64,000 nucleotides of DNA from Halomonas sp. M4R1S46 (GCF_025725685.1 NZ_CP107008.1:186001-250000), one strand, 5' to 3'; positions 24,178 through 34,703 are shown, counted from the first letter of the stretch. Numbers and translations: made by a program. The notes: a model not told the origin generated them from the letters alone.

Positions 24178-27115
24178 CGGGGGGTTCACCATCCTCTTGG
24201 TTGAGCGGCAGCCACAGCTGGATGCGGGTGCCGGTCGCCTGTTCGGCGGGAGGGGACTCGATCTCGATCTGGCCGCCATGCTCGGCGACGATGCTGTAGA
24301 CCAGCGGCAGGCCGAGGCCCGTGCCCTCACCGGCTGGCTTGGTGGTGGTGAAGGGCTCGAACAGGTGATCGCGCACCCGCTCGTCGATGCCGTGGCCCTC
24401 GTCGGTGACGCTGACCAGCAGCCAGCCCGCCCGGGGCTCGGCATCGATGACCACCCGGCCGCCCGGCTCGCTGGCATCGCGGGCGTTGCCGACCAGGTTG
24501 ATCATCACCTGCTGCAGGCGCTGGCTGTCGCCGAGCACCTCGAGGGCCGGCGGGCAACGGTTCTCGTAGTGGACATCCTCCCCCGAGCGGGCGAGGCGGA
24601 TCAAGTGCAGGGCCTCGTCGGTCACGGCGGCCATCGACACCGGGGCGAAGGGGGTGCCGGCGACGTGACGCCCGCCATGGGCGAAGCCCACCAGCGAGCC
24701 GACGATCCGCGAGACCCGGTCGGTGAGCTGCTGGATCTGGTCGGCGGTCTCCAGCAGCGCGGGGTCGTCGGTGTCGTAGCGCAGGTTCTGGGCCAGCGAG
24801 GAGATGCCGGTGATGGGGTTGCCGATCTCGTGGGCCACGCCGGCGGCCAGCTGGCCGATCGAGGCCAGGCGGGCGGCGTGGACCAGCTCGTCCTCCAGCC
24901 ACTTCATCTCGCTGTGATCCTCCACCAGGATGACGTTGCCGCCGGGCTCGTGTCGGGCCTCGTGCAGCTCGGCCTTGTGCAGGCTCAGGTAACGCAGGCC
25001 CTTGGCCAGGGTCACCGGCTGCTTGTAGAGGTGGCTCGCGGGCTCGGCCAGGATCTGGCCGAGCAAGGCGTTCCAGGGGGGCGGCAGGGTGTCGCGATGG
25101 GCGCCGATCACCGATTCCCCCTCGATGCCGGAGAGCTCGGCCAGGGCGTCGTTCCACATCAGCAGCTCGCCATCCTCGCCGAAGGCGCACAGCCCCACCG
25201 GCAGGCGGGTCAGGGTGCGCCGGTGGTAGCGACGCAGGCCGTCGAGCTCCCGGGCCAGGCCGGTGAGCCGCGAGCGATAGGCCTCCAGGCGGCTCTCGAC
25301 GAAGTGGATGTCCTCGGTAGCATCGGGGCCGTCCTGGCGATAGGGCAGGAAGCGGTCGACGATGTCCTGGGCCACCGAAGGCCCCATCAGGCCGGAGAGG
25401 TTGGCCTGGATGCGGTCGCGCAGGCGGCGCAGGGCATAGGGCCGGCCGTCCAGCGGCGACAGCTTGAGCGCCGTCAGGGCGCGGTCGACCTCGCGGTTGG
25501 CGACCTCCTCGCCCAGGGCGCGGGCCAGGTGATGCTTGATCTCCTCGCCGTTGGCGGCCACCAGCGGCAGGCGCATGGGGCGGATCACCGCGTCCACCGA
25601 GCAGGCCTCGGCGGCGGCGCGCTCGCCGGCCGAGGTGCGGGTGGCCAGGGAGACGAGGATGAAGGTCAGGATGTTCGCGGCCAGCGAGACCAGGGTCACG
25701 ACGTACCAGTCGGGGTCGCCGGCCAGCACCTCGAGGCCCGGGGGCAGGATCACCAGCGGCGGAAACTGGCTGAGCAGCGGCACCCAGAGCCCGGCGAGCC
25801 ACACCAGCACGCCCGCCGTGAGGCCGGAGACCATGCCCTTGCGGTTGGCCCCGGGCCAGTAGAGCAGCGCCAGCATGCCGGGCAGGCACTGGGCCATGCC
25901 GATGAAGGAGGCCAGGCCCAGGGTCGAGAGGTCGTGGTGCACGCCCACGGTACGGTAGAACACCCAGCCGCCGAAGATCACCGCGGCGATCAGTCCCCGG
26001 CGCAGCCAGCGCAGCCAGCGGTAGAGGTCGGGCTGGTCGACCGGCGGGTGGGCCACCAGTACCAGGTGGTTGAGGACCATCCCCGAGAGCGCCAGGGAGA
26101 TGATGATCATGGTGCCGCTGGCCGCGGCCAGGCCGGCGATGAAGGCCAGCGCGCCCACCCACCAGGACGAGGAGAGCGTGAAGGCCAGGTAGGCGGCACC
26201 GGCGCCGGCGGTGTCGACGCCCAGTCGCTGGGCGCCCCACAGGATCAGCGGCACCGGCAGCGCCATCAGCAGCAGGAACAGCGGCAGCGCCCAGCCGGCC
26301 TGGAGCAGGGTGCGCCGGTTGAGGGTCTCGGCGAAGGTGATATGGAACATGTGCGGCATCAGGAAGGCCGCGGCGAAGAACAGCAGCAGCAGGGTGCGCC
26401 ACTGGGCGGGGTCGAGGTGGGCGGTCTCCGCCTGGGCGGGATGGCCCGGGCCGTCGAGCCAGGCCTGGAGGTCGGCGGGCCCGTCGAAGATGCCGTAGAG
26501 CGCGAAGGCGCCGAGGGCCAGCATGGCGCCGAGCTTGACCACCGACTCGAAGGCGATCGCCGCCAGCAGGCTGTCATGGCGGGCATTGAGATGGCTGTGC
26601 CGGGCGCCGAAGAGGATCGCGAATAGCGCGATCAGGCTGCAGAAGCCGAGCGCCAGCCACTCGGGGGAGCCGGCCCCGGACAGCAGGTGGATGGCGTTGC
26701 CCATGGTCTGCACCTGCAGCGCCAGCAGGGGCAGCACCGCCAGCAGGCTCACCAGGGTGATCAGGGTGCCGACCCAGCGCGAGCGGAAGCGGAAGGCGAA
26801 GAGGTCGGCCAGCGAGGCCAGCTGGTAGGTGCGGGTCATGCGCTGGATGGGCACCAGCAGCACCGGGGCGAGCAGGAAGGCCCCGGCCGCGCCCAGGTAG
26901 TAGGCCAGGTAGCCGAAGCCGCTGCGGCTGGCCTGCTCGATGCTGCCGTAGACCGCCCAGGCGCTGGCATAGACGCCCAGTGCCAGGGTGTAGACCGCCG
27001 GATGGCGGACCAGGCGCGTCGGCAGCCAGCCGCGCTCCACGGCCAGGGCGCAGAGGAACAGCAGCAGGAGGTAGCCGACACCGAGGGCCAGCAGGCTGGC
27101 GAGGCTCGCAGTCAT
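24155..27115 (-). CDS. cbrA: sensor histidine kinase CbrA with SLC5-type transporter domain
   Basis: Membrane sensor kinase partner of CbrB. The 986-residue protein begins with an SLC5/sodium-solute-symporter-like domain of about 13 membrane helices (residues 1-520), then a linker, a PAS-like segment ([23 protein letters not shown] in part), the HisKA box with His762 in [11 protein letters not shown], and the ATP-binding N, G1 and G2 boxes ([27 protein letters not shown]). The length and domain order match Pseudomonas CbrA. CbrA has been linked to histidine uptake; that is known of the family, not seen here. It overlaps cbrB at its 3' end. Confidence 0.94.
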
Positions 27116-27127
27116 CGAGGGGTCTCC

Positions 27128-27307
27128 CTAGTGCCGCTCGTCGAGCTTGCGTTTCTGTTCCAGCCACAGGGTCAGCGCGATCAGCACCCCCCAGATGACG
27201 AAGGGGCGGTACCAGGCGACCCCGGGGTTGCCCCAGCCGCTCATCAGCAGCGGCGAGAGCAGGTAGCCGCCGAAGACCAGGAACAGCATGATGCGATAGA
27301 CGTACAC
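27128..27307 (-). CDS. cbrX: small membrane protein CbrX (hypothetical)
   Basis: 59-residue protein starting at GTG 27305-27307 (MYVYRIMLFLVFGGYLLSP), with GAGGAG 6 nt upstream. It has one clear hydrophobic segment near the N-terminus (about 5-20) and a second one (about 35-50: VIWGVLIALTLWL), ending in charged EQKRKLDERH. It lies 12 nt before cbrA and 10 nt after gluQ, in the position of the cbrX gene described upstream of cbrA in Pseudomonas. No biochemical function is known to me. The frame could open earlier (27349), but that overlaps gluQ. Confidence 0.8.
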   Translation of the reverse strand: MYVYRIMLFLVFGGYLLSPLLMSGWGNPGVAWYRPFVIWGVLIALTLWLEQKRKLDERH

Positions 27308-27317
27308 GGGCCTCTCC

Positions 27318-28217
27318 TCAGGGCGTGGCGGCGTCGTCCGGCAGGGCACGCTCGAACTCGGCGCGCAGGCGCTCCGGCTCCCAGCGGGCGATGGCCCAGT
27401 CGAGCTGCTCCGCCACCGGGGCGATGGCCAGCTCGGCGGGCGGGGCCTGGTCCAGGACGTCCAGGGCCCGGTGCAGCAGGGGACGCACCGCGGCGTCCGC
27501 CTCCGGCAGGGCGGGGGCCATGTTCTGCTTCGATAGCTTCTGGCCGTCGCCGCCCAGGATCAACGGCAGGTGCAGGTAGCGGGGCGTCGGCAGCCCCAGG
27601 GCCGCCTGCAGTTGGCGCTGCCAGGGCGTGTTGTCGAGCAGGTCGGCGCCGCGGACCACGTCGGTGATGCCCTGGTCGGCGTCGTCCACCACCACGGCCA
27701 ACTGGTAAGCCCAGAGGCCGTCCTTGCGCTTGAGCACCACGTCGCCGAGCGCGTCCGGGTCGAAGGTCTGGCGGCCGAACAGCCGGTCCTGCCAGGTGAC
27801 CGGGCGCTGCCCCAGGTCGCTGCGCAGCCGCCAGGCCACCGGCTGGCCGGGCTCGCTGACGCCCCCGCGGCACCAGCCCGGGTAGATCGGATACGCCCGC
27901 CACTGCCTGCGCGAGCAGCTGCAGGGATAGGCCAGGCCCAGCGCCTCGAGGCGTGCCAGGGCCGCCGCATAGGCGGCGTCGCGGTCGTGCTGCCGGGTCA
28001 CCGGGCCGTCCCAGTGCAGGCCGAAGGCCTCCAACTGGCGCAGGATGGTGTCGGCGGCCCCGGGGGGGCAGCGCGGCGGATCGATGTCCTCGATGCGGAC
28101 CCCCCAGCGACCGTCCACATGGCGGGCGTCGAGGAAGCTGGCCAGGGCCGCGATCAGCGAGCCGAAGTGCAGGGGCCCCGAGGGCGTCGGGGCGAAGCGG
28201 CCGCGGTAGGCGTTCAT
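27318..28217 (-). CDS. gluQ: glutamyl-Q tRNA(Asp) synthetase GluQRS
   Basis: Truncated GluRS paralogue that attaches glutamate to queuosine-34 of tRNA-Asp. The 299-residue protein has the class I start [17 protein letters not shown] (HIGH-like HFGS), [10 protein letters not shown], a zinc-type CSC...Y...C cluster ([19 protein letters not shown] in part) and a KMSKS-like KLSKQN. It lacks the anticodon-binding domain, as expected. ATG 28217 has GGAG 6 nt upstream. It follows dksA, the common dksA-gluQ pairing. Confidence 0.95.
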   Translation of the reverse strand: MNAYRGRFAPTPSGPLHFGSLIAALASFLDARHVDGRWGVRIEDIDPPRCPPGAADTILRQLEAFGLHWDGPVTRQHDRDAAYAAALARLEALGLAYPCSCSRRQWRAYPIYPGWCRGGVSEPGQPVAWRLRSDLGQRPVTWQDRLFGRQTFDPDALGDVVLKRKDGLWAYQLAVVVDDADQGITDVVRGADLLDNTPWQRQLQAALGLPTPRYLHLPLILGGDGQKLSKQNMAPALPEADAAVRPLLHRALDVLDQAPPAELAIAPVAEQLDWAIARWEPERLRAEFERALPDDAATP

Positions 28218-28298
28218 GGACGGCTCCGGGGCGAGAGGGCGAACATGCGGACGGGCACCCGGGGGTGCCCGTCGTGAGGCCGGCATCGGCGCGGGACC

Positions 28299-28736
28299 TC
28301 AGCCGCCGAGCTGCTTCTCCTTGAGCTCGGCCAGGGTCTTGCAGTCGACGCACAGGGTCGCGGTGGGACGGGCCTCGAGGCGGCGGATGCCGATCTCGAC
28401 GCCGCAGGCGTCGCAGAAGCCGTAGTCGTCCTCGTCGATCTTGTCGATGGTCTCGTTGATCTTCTTGAGCAGCTTGCGCTCGCGGTCGCGGGTGCGCAGT
28501 TCGAGGCTGAAGCCCTCCTCCTGGGTCGCCCGATCGGCCGGGTCGGCGTAGTTGTTCGCCTCCTCCTGCAGGTGGCGAACCGTGCGGTCCACCTCCTCCA
28601 TCAGCTCCTGTTTCCAGCCCAGCAGGATCTGTCGGAAGTGCTCGAGCTGCTTCTCGTTCATGTACTCTTCACCCGGCGCCGGCTCGTACGGGGTGAATTT
28701 CTTGGGCGCTTCCATCTTCTTTTCTGCTACTGGCAT
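28299..28736 (-). CDS. dksA: RNA polymerase-binding transcription factor DksA
   Basis: Secondary-channel factor that acts with ppGpp to repress rRNA and activate amino-acid promoters. The 145 residues contain the coiled coil with the tip motif DPADRA (65-70, matching the essential Asp-x-x-Asp-x-Ala) and a four-cysteine zinc finger (Cys108, Cys111, Cys129, Cys132). Length is close to E. coli (151). All key residues are present, so it is the classical zinc-containing form. Confidence 0.97.
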   Translation of the reverse strand: MPVAEKKMEAPKKFTPYEPAPGEEYMNEKQLEHFRQILLGWKQELMEEVDRTVRHLQEEANNYADPADRATQEEGFSLELRTRDRERKLLKKINETIDKIDEDDYGFCDACGVEIGIRRLEARPTATLCVDCKTLAELKEKQLGG

Positions 28737-28976
28737 GGGACTGCCTCGTTACTTGAGTGACTGCTGATCAATACCCGCCGCGGTGCTAAGGTATCTCACG
28801 CCAAAGGGATGCTTGTTTAGCGAAAAAACTCGGGCTTTGCAACACCTCCCTGGATGAGGACTGCGTCGACACTCCAAAAGTCGTAACATGCAGAGTTTGA
28901 CTATGGCAGGCCGGAAAGATGCCCGCCATGCTGGCGTGTCGTCGACGGGCCAGCCGTACCGTGCAAGGAGACCCCC

Positions 28977-30146
28977 ATGCCCTGGAGCTCGCGCCTCGAC
29001 GCCGTTGCCCCCTTTCGCGTGATGAGCCTGCTGGAAAGTGCCCAGGCCCGGGAGGCCGCGGGCCATGACGTCATCCACCTGGAGGTGGGCGAGCCGGACT
29101 TTCCCACCCCCGAGCCGGTACTGGCGGCGGGCCAGCAGGCGCTGGCCCGGGGCCAGACCCGCTACACCCCGGCCGCCGGGCTGCCGGCCCTGCGCGAGGC
29201 CATCGCCGGGCACTATGCCCGCCACTTCGGCGCCGAGGTCGACCCGGCGCGGATCATCGTCACCCCCGGGGCCTCCGGGGCCCTGCTGCTGGCCAGCCAG
29301 TTGCTGGTCGAGGCCGGCGACCGGGTGCTGATGGCCGATCCCACCTATCCCTGCAACCGCCACTTCATGGCGCTGGCCGGGGCCGAGGTCGACGCCGTGC
29401 CGGTGGGGCCGGCGAGCGGCTGGCAGCTGGACGCCGAGCTGGTGGCGCGCCACTGGGGCGAGGCCACGCGGCTGGCGATGCTGGCCTCGCCCTCCAATCC
29501 CACCGGCCACATGCTCGATGCCGCGGAGCTCGCCGCGGTCGCCGGGACGGTGTCGGCGCGCGGCGGTCACCTGCTGGTGGACGAGATCTACCAGGGGCTC
29601 TCCTACGAGCTGGCCCCGCTCTCGGCCGCCGCCATCGCGCCCGAGGCCTTCGTGGTCAACAGCTTCTCCAAGTACTTCGGCATGACCGGCTGGCGCCTGG
29701 GCTGGCTGGTGGCCCCCGAGGCGGCCGTCGAGCCGCTCACCCGGCTGGCCCAGAACGTCTTCCTGGCCGCCCCCACCCCGGCCCAGCACGCCGCCCTGGC
29801 GGCCTTCAGCCCCGAGTGCCGCGAGCTGCTGGAGGCGCGCCGCGGCGAGCTCGAGCGGCGCCGCGATGCGTTGTTCGCCGGCCTGGCGGGCCTCGGGCTG
29901 GCGCCGGATCTGCCGCCCCAGGGGGCCTTCTACCTGTGGCTCGACATCGCCCGCTACAGCCGCGACAGCGAGGCCTTCTGCCGGCGCCTGCTGGAGGAGG
30001 AGAACGTCGCCATCACCCCGGGCACCGACTTCGCCGTGCAGGGCGGCGAGCACCATGTGCGCATCGCCTTCACCACCAGCAGCGCCCGGCTGGAGGAAGC
30101 GGTGGCGCGCCTCGGGCGCTTCCTGGGCCGGCAGGGGGGCGCCTGA
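28977..30146 (+). CDS. PLP-dependent class I/II aminotransferase
   Basis: Fold-type I aminotransferase of 389 residues. Motifs: VIHLEVGEPDFPTP near residue 30-45, TPGASGALLL, SPSNPTG, VDEIYQGLSY and the PLP-lysine motif NSFSKYFGMTGWRLGW with Lys232. It resembles the AspC/AlaC-like transaminases found next to dksA-gluQ in Pseudomonas, but the substrate cannot be assigned. AAGGAG precedes the ATG. The stop overlaps the sfsA start by one base, so the two are probably cotranscribed. Confidence 0.9.
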   Translation: MPWSSRLDAVAPFRVMSLLESAQAREAAGHDVIHLEVGEPDFPTPEPVLAAGQQALARGQTRYTPAAGLPALREAIAGHYARHFGAEVDPARIIVTPGASGALLLASQLLVEAGDRVLMADPTYPCNRHFMALAGAEVDAVPVGPASGWQLDAELVARHWGEATRLAMLASPSNPTGHMLDAAELAAVAGTVSARGGHLLVDEIYQGLSYELAPLSAAAIAPEAFVVNSFSKYFGMTGWRLGWLVAPEAAVEPLTRLAQNVFLAAPTPAQHAALAAFSPECRELLEARRGELERRRDALFAGLAGLGLAPDLPPQGAFYLWLDIARYSRDSEAFCRRLLEEENVAITPGTDFAVQGGEHHVRIAFTTSSARLEEAVARLGRFLGRQGGA

Positions 30147-30901
30147 TGCGCTATCCGGCGCTGGTGCCCGGCACCCTGCTGCGACGCTACAAGCGCTTCC
30201 TGGCCGACGTGCGCCTCGACGACGGCCGCGAGGTGGTCGCCCACTGCCCCAACACCGGCTCCATGCGCGCGGTCGATGTCCCGGGCTGCCGGGTGTGGCT
30301 GTCGCCCAGCGACGATCCCCGGCGCAAGCTGGCCTGGACCTGGGAACTGATCGAGTTGCCGCAGCCGGATGGCGCCACGGCGCTGGCCTCGGTGCACACC
30401 GGCCGGGCCAACCGCATCGTCGAGGAGGCGCTGGTGGCCGGGGGCATCGAGGAACTGGTCGGCCTGGGCACGCTGACGCGCGAGGCCCGGGTCGAGGGTG
30501 CCCAGCGCGCACGACTGGATTTCCGGCTGGAGGCCGGGGACGGCGCGGTGGCCCATGTCGAGGTCAAGCAGGTGACGCTGCGCGAGGGGGACGGTCACGG
30601 CTACTTCCCCGACGCGGTCAGCGAGCGGGGGCGCCGGCACCTCGAGGTGCTGGCGGGGCTCGCCGCCGCGGGGCAGCGCGCCGTGCTGCTGTTCTGCGTG
30701 GCCCACGAGGGCATCGACAGGGTGGCCCCGGCGGCCCACCTGGACCCGGCCTATGCCGAGGCGCTGCGGCGGGTCGCGGCCCAGGGCGTGGAGGTGCTGG
30801 CCCGGCGCTGTCGTTTCGCCCGCGAGGACGGCCGGCCGTGCGCCGTCGCGCTCGGCGAGTCGTTGGCGGTGGATCTGGGGCGCGACCTGCCCCAAGCCTA
30901 G
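30146..30901 (+). CDS. sfsA: sugar fermentation stimulation protein SfsA
   Basis: DNA-binding/nuclease-like protein of uncertain role first linked to maltose metabolism in E. coli. The 251 residues include LLRRYKRFLADVRLDDG, the conserved HCPNTGSM, the nuclease-like LDFRLE...HVEVKQVTL region and FPDAVSERGRRHLEVL. Its start overlaps the aminotransferase stop (TGATG). Its TAG stop shares CTAG with the stop of the convergent DUF4426 gene. Confidence 0.94.
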   Translation: MRYPALVPGTLLRRYKRFLADVRLDDGREVVAHCPNTGSMRAVDVPGCRVWLSPSDDPRRKLAWTWELIELPQPDGATALASVHTGRANRIVEEALVAGGIEELVGLGTLTREARVEGAQRARLDFRLEAGDGAVAHVEVKQVTLREGDGHGYFPDAVSERGRRHLEVLAGLAAAGQRAVLLFCVAHEGIDRVAPAAHLDPAYAEALRRVAAQGVEVLARRCRFAREDGRPCAVALGESLAVDLGRDLPQA

Positions 30902-31347
30902 CGGTCGATATAGAAGCGCTGGATGAAGCTGACGTCGACCGGGGCGGCATTGCGGTCGGGGGCCACCTCGAGCTCGAAGCGCATCGGCTCGCCCTCGTGG
31001 ATGCGGAAGGTGGCGATATGGTAGACGCTGTCGCCATCCCGCACGGTACGAAAGCGCAGCGGCAGGGGCTGGCCGGTCAGGCCGCTGACCTGGCCGTCGA
31101 CCCGGGCATTCACCGCACGAGGCGCGCCCTCGTCCTGCTCCTGCAGCACGCTGACGTTGAGCATCCCGGTGACGCGGCTGCGCTGGATGCCCGCCGCCGT
31201 CGCCACCTCGGGGGCGAGGAAGCTGGTGTTCAGGGCGTTGTAGTGGATCTGGTAGTCGCCGACCTGCTCGAACTGCTGAGCCTGGGCCAAGGGCGCGGCC
31301 AGCAGCAGGCCGGTGGCCAGTGCACCCAGGGTCTGTCGAATCGTCAT
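30898..31347 (-). CDS. DUF4426 domain exported protein
   Basis: 149-residue protein with a signal peptide (hydrophobic TLGALATGLLLAAPL, predicted cleavage after AQA at residue 23). The mature part matches the DUF4426 pattern as I recall it (YQIHYNALNTSFLAPEVA; SVYHIATFRIHEGEP). No function is known. The longer open frame to 31533 overlaps metW and is not needed; GGGAGG precedes ATG 31347. It follows metX-metW, as in Pseudomonas. The stop codon overlaps that of sfsA on the other strand. Confidence 0.85.
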   Translation of the reverse strand: MTIRQTLGALATGLLLAAPLAQAQQFEQVGDYQIHYNALNTSFLAPEVATAAGIQRSRVTGMLNVSVLQEQDEGAPRAVNARVDGQVSGLTGQPLPLRFRTVRDGDSVYHIATFRIHEGEPMRFELEVAPDRNAAPVDVSFIQRFYIDR

Positions 31348-31385
31348 GCCGTCTGCCCTCCCGTCGCGAAATCCGTGCTCGTGCG

Positions 31386-32000
31386 TCATCCGCCGGCTTG
31401 GCCCGGCTGGCGGGCCACCCGGAAGATGGCGATCTCGCCGAACAGGTTGGGCCACCACCGCGAGGTCCAGTGCCCCTCGTGGTCGCCGATGCCCACCGCC
31501 CGGTCGACGATTATCAGACCCTTGTCCCTGCACAGGTGTTCAAAGTCATTGAACGTCGACAGGTGGATGTTGGGCGTGTCGTACCAGGCATGGGGCAGCG
31601 ACTTGGAGACCGGCATGTAGCCGCGCAGGCCCAGGTAGGCGCGGTGACGCCAGTAGGCGAAGTTGGGGAAGGTGATGATGCACTCCCCGGCGACCCGCAG
31701 CATCTCGTCGAGCATGCGGTCGGGACGGCGCAGGGCCTGCAGAGCCTGGGTCATCACCACCAGGTCACAGGCATCGTCCTCGAAGTTGGCCAGCCCCTCG
31801 TCGAGGTTCTGCTCGATGACATTGACGCCGCGGGCCAGGCAGGCGGTGATGCCCTCGTGGTCGATCTCCAGCCCGTAGCCGGTGACGCCCTTGTCGCGGG
31901 CCAGGGCGGCCAGCAGGGTGCCGTCGCCGCAGCCCAGGTCGAGCACTCGGGCGCCCTCGGGCACCCAGTCGTGGATCCGTTTCAGGTCGGCGCGCATCAT
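31386..32000 (-). CDS. metW: methionine biosynthesis protein MetW
   Basis: SAM-methyltransferase-fold protein that is nearly always paired with MetX and is thought to be needed for its activity. 204 residues with the SAM-binding [20 protein letters not shown], and the MetW-typical [12 protein letters not shown] and [18 protein letters not shown]. It begins ATGATG; the first ATG overlaps the metX stop by 4 nt, so coupling is expected. Confidence 0.94.
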   Translation of the reverse strand: MMRADLKRIHDWVPEGARVLDLGCGDGTLLAALARDKGVTGYGLEIDHEGITACLARGVNVIEQNLDEGLANFEDDACDLVVMTQALQALRRPDRMLDEMLRVAGECIITFPNFAYWRHRAYLGLRGYMPVSKSLPHAWYDTPNIHLSTFNDFEHLCRDKGLIIVDRAVGIGDHEGHWTSRWWPNLFGEIAIFRVARQPGQAGG

Positions 32001-33154
32001 GGGCGGTCCTCCAGGCCCTGGTCGCGGGCCACGCGCTGCATGAAGGCGGCGAACACCGCCTGGTAGCGGGGTTCGGGCAGCAGGAAGGCATCGTGACCGT
32101 GGGGCGAGTCGATGTTGGCGTAGCTGACCGACTTGCCGGCACGGACCAGGGCGTTGACCAGCTCCCTGGAGCGCCACGGCGGGAAGCGCCAGTCGGTGGA
32201 GAAGCTGATCACCAGGAAGGGGCAGTCGGCCGGGGCCACGGCCGCCGCCAGATCGCCGCCGTGGGCCGCGGCCGGATCGAAGTAGTCCAGTGCCTTGGTC
32301 ATCAGCAGATAGGTATTGGCATCGAAGGACGTCGAGAAGGTGTCGCCCTGGTAGCGCAGGTAGGACTCCACCTGGAACTCCACGTCATAGCCGAAGTTCA
32401 AGTCCTCGCTGCGCAGGTCGCGGCCGAACTTGCTGCCCATGGCGTCTTCCGACAGGTAGGTGATGTGACCCACCATGCGGGCCAGCTTGAGGCCGCGTCG
32501 GGGCAGGGTGCCGTGCTCGGCGTAGTGGCCATCGAAGAAGTCGGGGTCGGAGCGGATGGCCTGGCGGGCCACCTCGTTGAAGGCGATATTCTGGGCCGAG
32601 AGCCTGGACGTCGCGGCGATCACCACGGCGTTGGCGATGCGCTCGGGGTAGCTCAGCGTCCACTGCAGCACCTGCATGCCGCCCAGGCTGCCGCCGACCA
32701 CCGCGGCGAAGCGCTCAATGCCCAGGCGGTCGGCCAGCCGGGCCTGGCTGTGCACCCAGTCGCCCACCGTCATCATCGGGAAGTCGGGGCCCCAGGCCTC
32801 GCCGGTCTCCGGGTTGAGGCTGGTGGGGCCGGTGCTGCCGTGGCAGCCGCCGAGGTTGTTCACCGAGACCACGAAGAAGCGGTCGGTGTCGATCGACTTG
32901 CCGGGCCCGATATGGGCGTCCCACCAGCCGGGCTTGCGCTCGTCCCGAGAGTGGTAGCCCGCGGCGTGGTGGTGCCCGGAGAGGGCGTGGCAGATCAGGA
33001 TGGCGTTGCTGCGCTCGGCATTGAGGGTGCCGTAGGTCTCGTAGACCAGGTCATAGGCCTGCAGCGTCTTGCCGCAGGCCAGGGCAAGCGGGTCGTCGAA
33101 GTGCGCCTTCTCGGGCGACACCAGGCCGACCGAATCGCGGGGAAGCTCGGTCAT
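31997..33154 (-). CDS. metX: homoserine O-acyltransferase MetX
   Basis: Alpha/beta-hydrolase that acylates homoserine in methionine synthesis. The 385-residue protein has [26 protein letters not shown], the nucleophile elbow GGSLGGMQ with Ser156, and [10 protein letters not shown] with the catalytic His near the C-terminus. Gammaproteobacterial MetX proteins paired with MetW are often succinyl-CoA dependent; sequence alone does not settle acetyl versus succinyl here. Operon metX-metW, 4-nt overlap. Confidence 0.94.
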   Translation of the reverse strand: MTELPRDSVGLVSPEKAHFDDPLALACGKTLQAYDLVYETYGTLNAERSNAILICHALSGHHHAAGYHSRDERKPGWWDAHIGPGKSIDTDRFFVVSVNNLGGCHGSTGPTSLNPETGEAWGPDFPMMTVGDWVHSQARLADRLGIERFAAVVGGSLGGMQVLQWTLSYPERIANAVVIAATSRLSAQNIAFNEVARQAIRSDPDFFDGHYAEHGTLPRRGLKLARMVGHITYLSEDAMGSKFGRDLRSEDLNFGYDVEFQVESYLRYQGDTFSTSFDANTYLLMTKALDYFDPAAAHGGDLAAAVAPADCPFLVISFSTDWRFPPWRSRELVNALVRAGKSVSYANIDSPHGHDAFLLPEPRYQAVFAAFMQRVARDQGLEDRP

Positions 33155-33191
33155 CTAGCGTATCGTGTCCAGTCGTTGTTATGGCGTTGGC

Positions 33192-33785
33192 TCAGAGGCC
33201 GACCAGGGCGCCGACGATGCCGGCGGCGCGGATCAGCGAGCCCACCACGATACCATCGATGAGGCTGATGGCGATGAACACCACGATGGGCGAGAGGTCG
33301 AGCATGCCCAGCGGGGGGATCACCCGCCGCACCGGGGCCATGATCGGCTCCACCAGCTGCATGATCAGGATGGCCCCGGGGTGGCTGGCGCGGGGCGCCA
33401 CCCAGCTGAGGATGATCATCACGATCAGCGCGAAGAAGTAGATCTTGAGGATGGCGTTGGCCAGCGCCGCCACGGCGCCGATGGCCAGGTCGTCCACCGG
33501 GGCCATGCCGTAGCCGGCGATCTGCAGGATGGCGATGATGGCCACCAGCTTGATCACCAGGCCGCAGGCCAGGGTGGCCAGGTCGAAGCGGCCCATCACC
33601 GGGCCCAGGAAGCTCTGGAAGGGGCGCACCGCCGGCTGGGTGATCTTCACCACCGACTGGCTGATGGGGTTGTAGTAGTCCGCCCGGGATGCCTGCAGCA
33701 GGAAGCGCAGCATCAGCAGGAACAGGTAGATGTTGACGAGAGTGTTGACCAGCAAGAGGCCGGCGTTTCCCAGTTGACTGCCCAT
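33192..33785 (-). CDS. yggT: YggT family membrane protein
   Basis: 197-residue integral membrane protein with two YGGT repeats, each of two hydrophobic helices (VNIYLFLLMLRFLLQ at about 18-32; IYFFALIVMIILSWVAP at about 114-130, followed by LIMQLVEPIMAPVRRVIPP). E. coli YggT is associated with osmotic tolerance; its mechanism is unknown. It lies between metX and proC, a typical yggS-proC-yggT arrangement. Confidence 0.92.
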   Translation of the reverse strand: MGSQLGNAGLLLVNTLVNIYLFLLMLRFLLQASRADYYNPISQSVVKITQPAVRPFQSFLGPVMGRFDLATLACGLVIKLVAIIAILQIAGYGMAPVDDLAIGAVAALANAILKIYFFALIVMIILSWVAPRASHPGAILIMQLVEPIMAPVRRVIPPLGMLDLSPIVVFIAISLIDGIVVGSLIRAAGIVGALVGL

Positions 33786-33820
33786 CAGGGCTCCTCCATG
33801 TCGCGTGTTTGCTTACCGGC

Positions 33821-34645
33821 TCAGCGCTTGCCGAGTTCCTCGGCCATCTCCCGGGCGCGCTCGGCGCAGGCGGTCATGGCCTGCTGCATGATGTCGCGCA
33901 GACCCGCGTCCTCCAGGTGCTCGATGGCGCGTTCGGTGGTACCCCCCGGCGACATCACGTTGCGCTTCAGCTCGCCGGGCGTCTTGTCGCTGGCCATCGC
34001 CATGCGCGCCGCACCCAAGGCGGTCTGCATGGCCAGCCGGCGGGCGGTGTCCGCGGGCAGCCCGAGCCTGGCGCCGGCCTCCTCCATCGCCTCGAACATC
34101 AGGAAGAAGTAAGCCGGGGCGCTGCCGGACACGGCGGTCACGGCCTCCAGCAGGGCCTCCTCCTCGACCCACTCGACCAGGCCCACGGCCTCGAGCAGCT
34201 CGGTGGCCAGCCGGCGCTGGGCCTCACTGACCCGCGAGTTGGCGTACAGGCCGGCGGCGCCGGCGCCGACCAGCGAGGGGGTGTTGGGCATGCAGCGCAC
34301 CACGGCGAGCTCGCCGCCGAGCCAGGTCTCCAGGGTCTCCGCCGGCAGGCCGGCCGCCACCGAGATGATCAGCGGCTTGCGCGCCTGGACGGCATCGCGC
34401 ATGGCGCTGCAGACGTCGTGCATGATCTGCGGCTTGACCGCCAGGACCACCACATCCGCGTGGGCCACCGCGGTGGCGTTGTCGGTCTCGGTATGGATGC
34501 CGAGTTTCTCGCGGACCGGGGTCAGGGCTTCCTCGTGGGGGGCGGTGGCGGTGATGGCCTCGCGGGGATACCCGCTGTCGATCATCCCGCCGATGATGGC
34601 GCTGGCCATGTTGCCGGCGCCGATGAAGGTGACTTGGCTTGCCAT
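33821..34645 (-). CDS. proC: pyrroline-5-carboxylate reductase ProC
   Basis: Last step of proline synthesis, NAD(P)H-dependent. 274 residues: N-terminal Rossmann motif FIGAGNMASAIIGG, VVLAVKPQ, RCMPNTPSLVGAG, and the signature ALLEAVTAVSGSAPAYFF and SPGGTTERAIEHLE. The open frame extends to 34738, but ATG 34645 gives the normal MASQVTFIGAGN start. Proline is a compatible solute, relevant if the host is halophilic. Confidence 0.96.
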   Translation of the reverse strand: MASQVTFIGAGNMASAIIGGMIDSGYPREAITATAPHEEALTPVREKLGIHTETDNATAVAHADVVVLAVKPQIMHDVCSAMRDAVQARKPLIISVAAGLPAETLETWLGGELAVVRCMPNTPSLVGAGAAGLYANSRVSEAQRRLATELLEAVGLVEWVEEEALLEAVTAVSGSAPAYFFLMFEAMEEAGARLGLPADTARRLAMQTALGAARMAMASDKTPGELKRNVMSPGGTTERAIEHLEDAGLRDIMQQAMTACAERAREMAEELGKR

Positions 34646-34703
34646 GGTGTTGTCCTGTCTGGGTCGACGAGTGGAGCCGCCGGCGGGCCGGCGGCGTCGT
34701 GGG

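Noticed and set aside
28251..28272. ACGGGCACCC/GGGTGCCCGT hairpin between dksA and gluQ as a terminator
   Set aside because: No T-run on the - strand, and dksA-gluQ are often cotranscribed; possible attenuator only.
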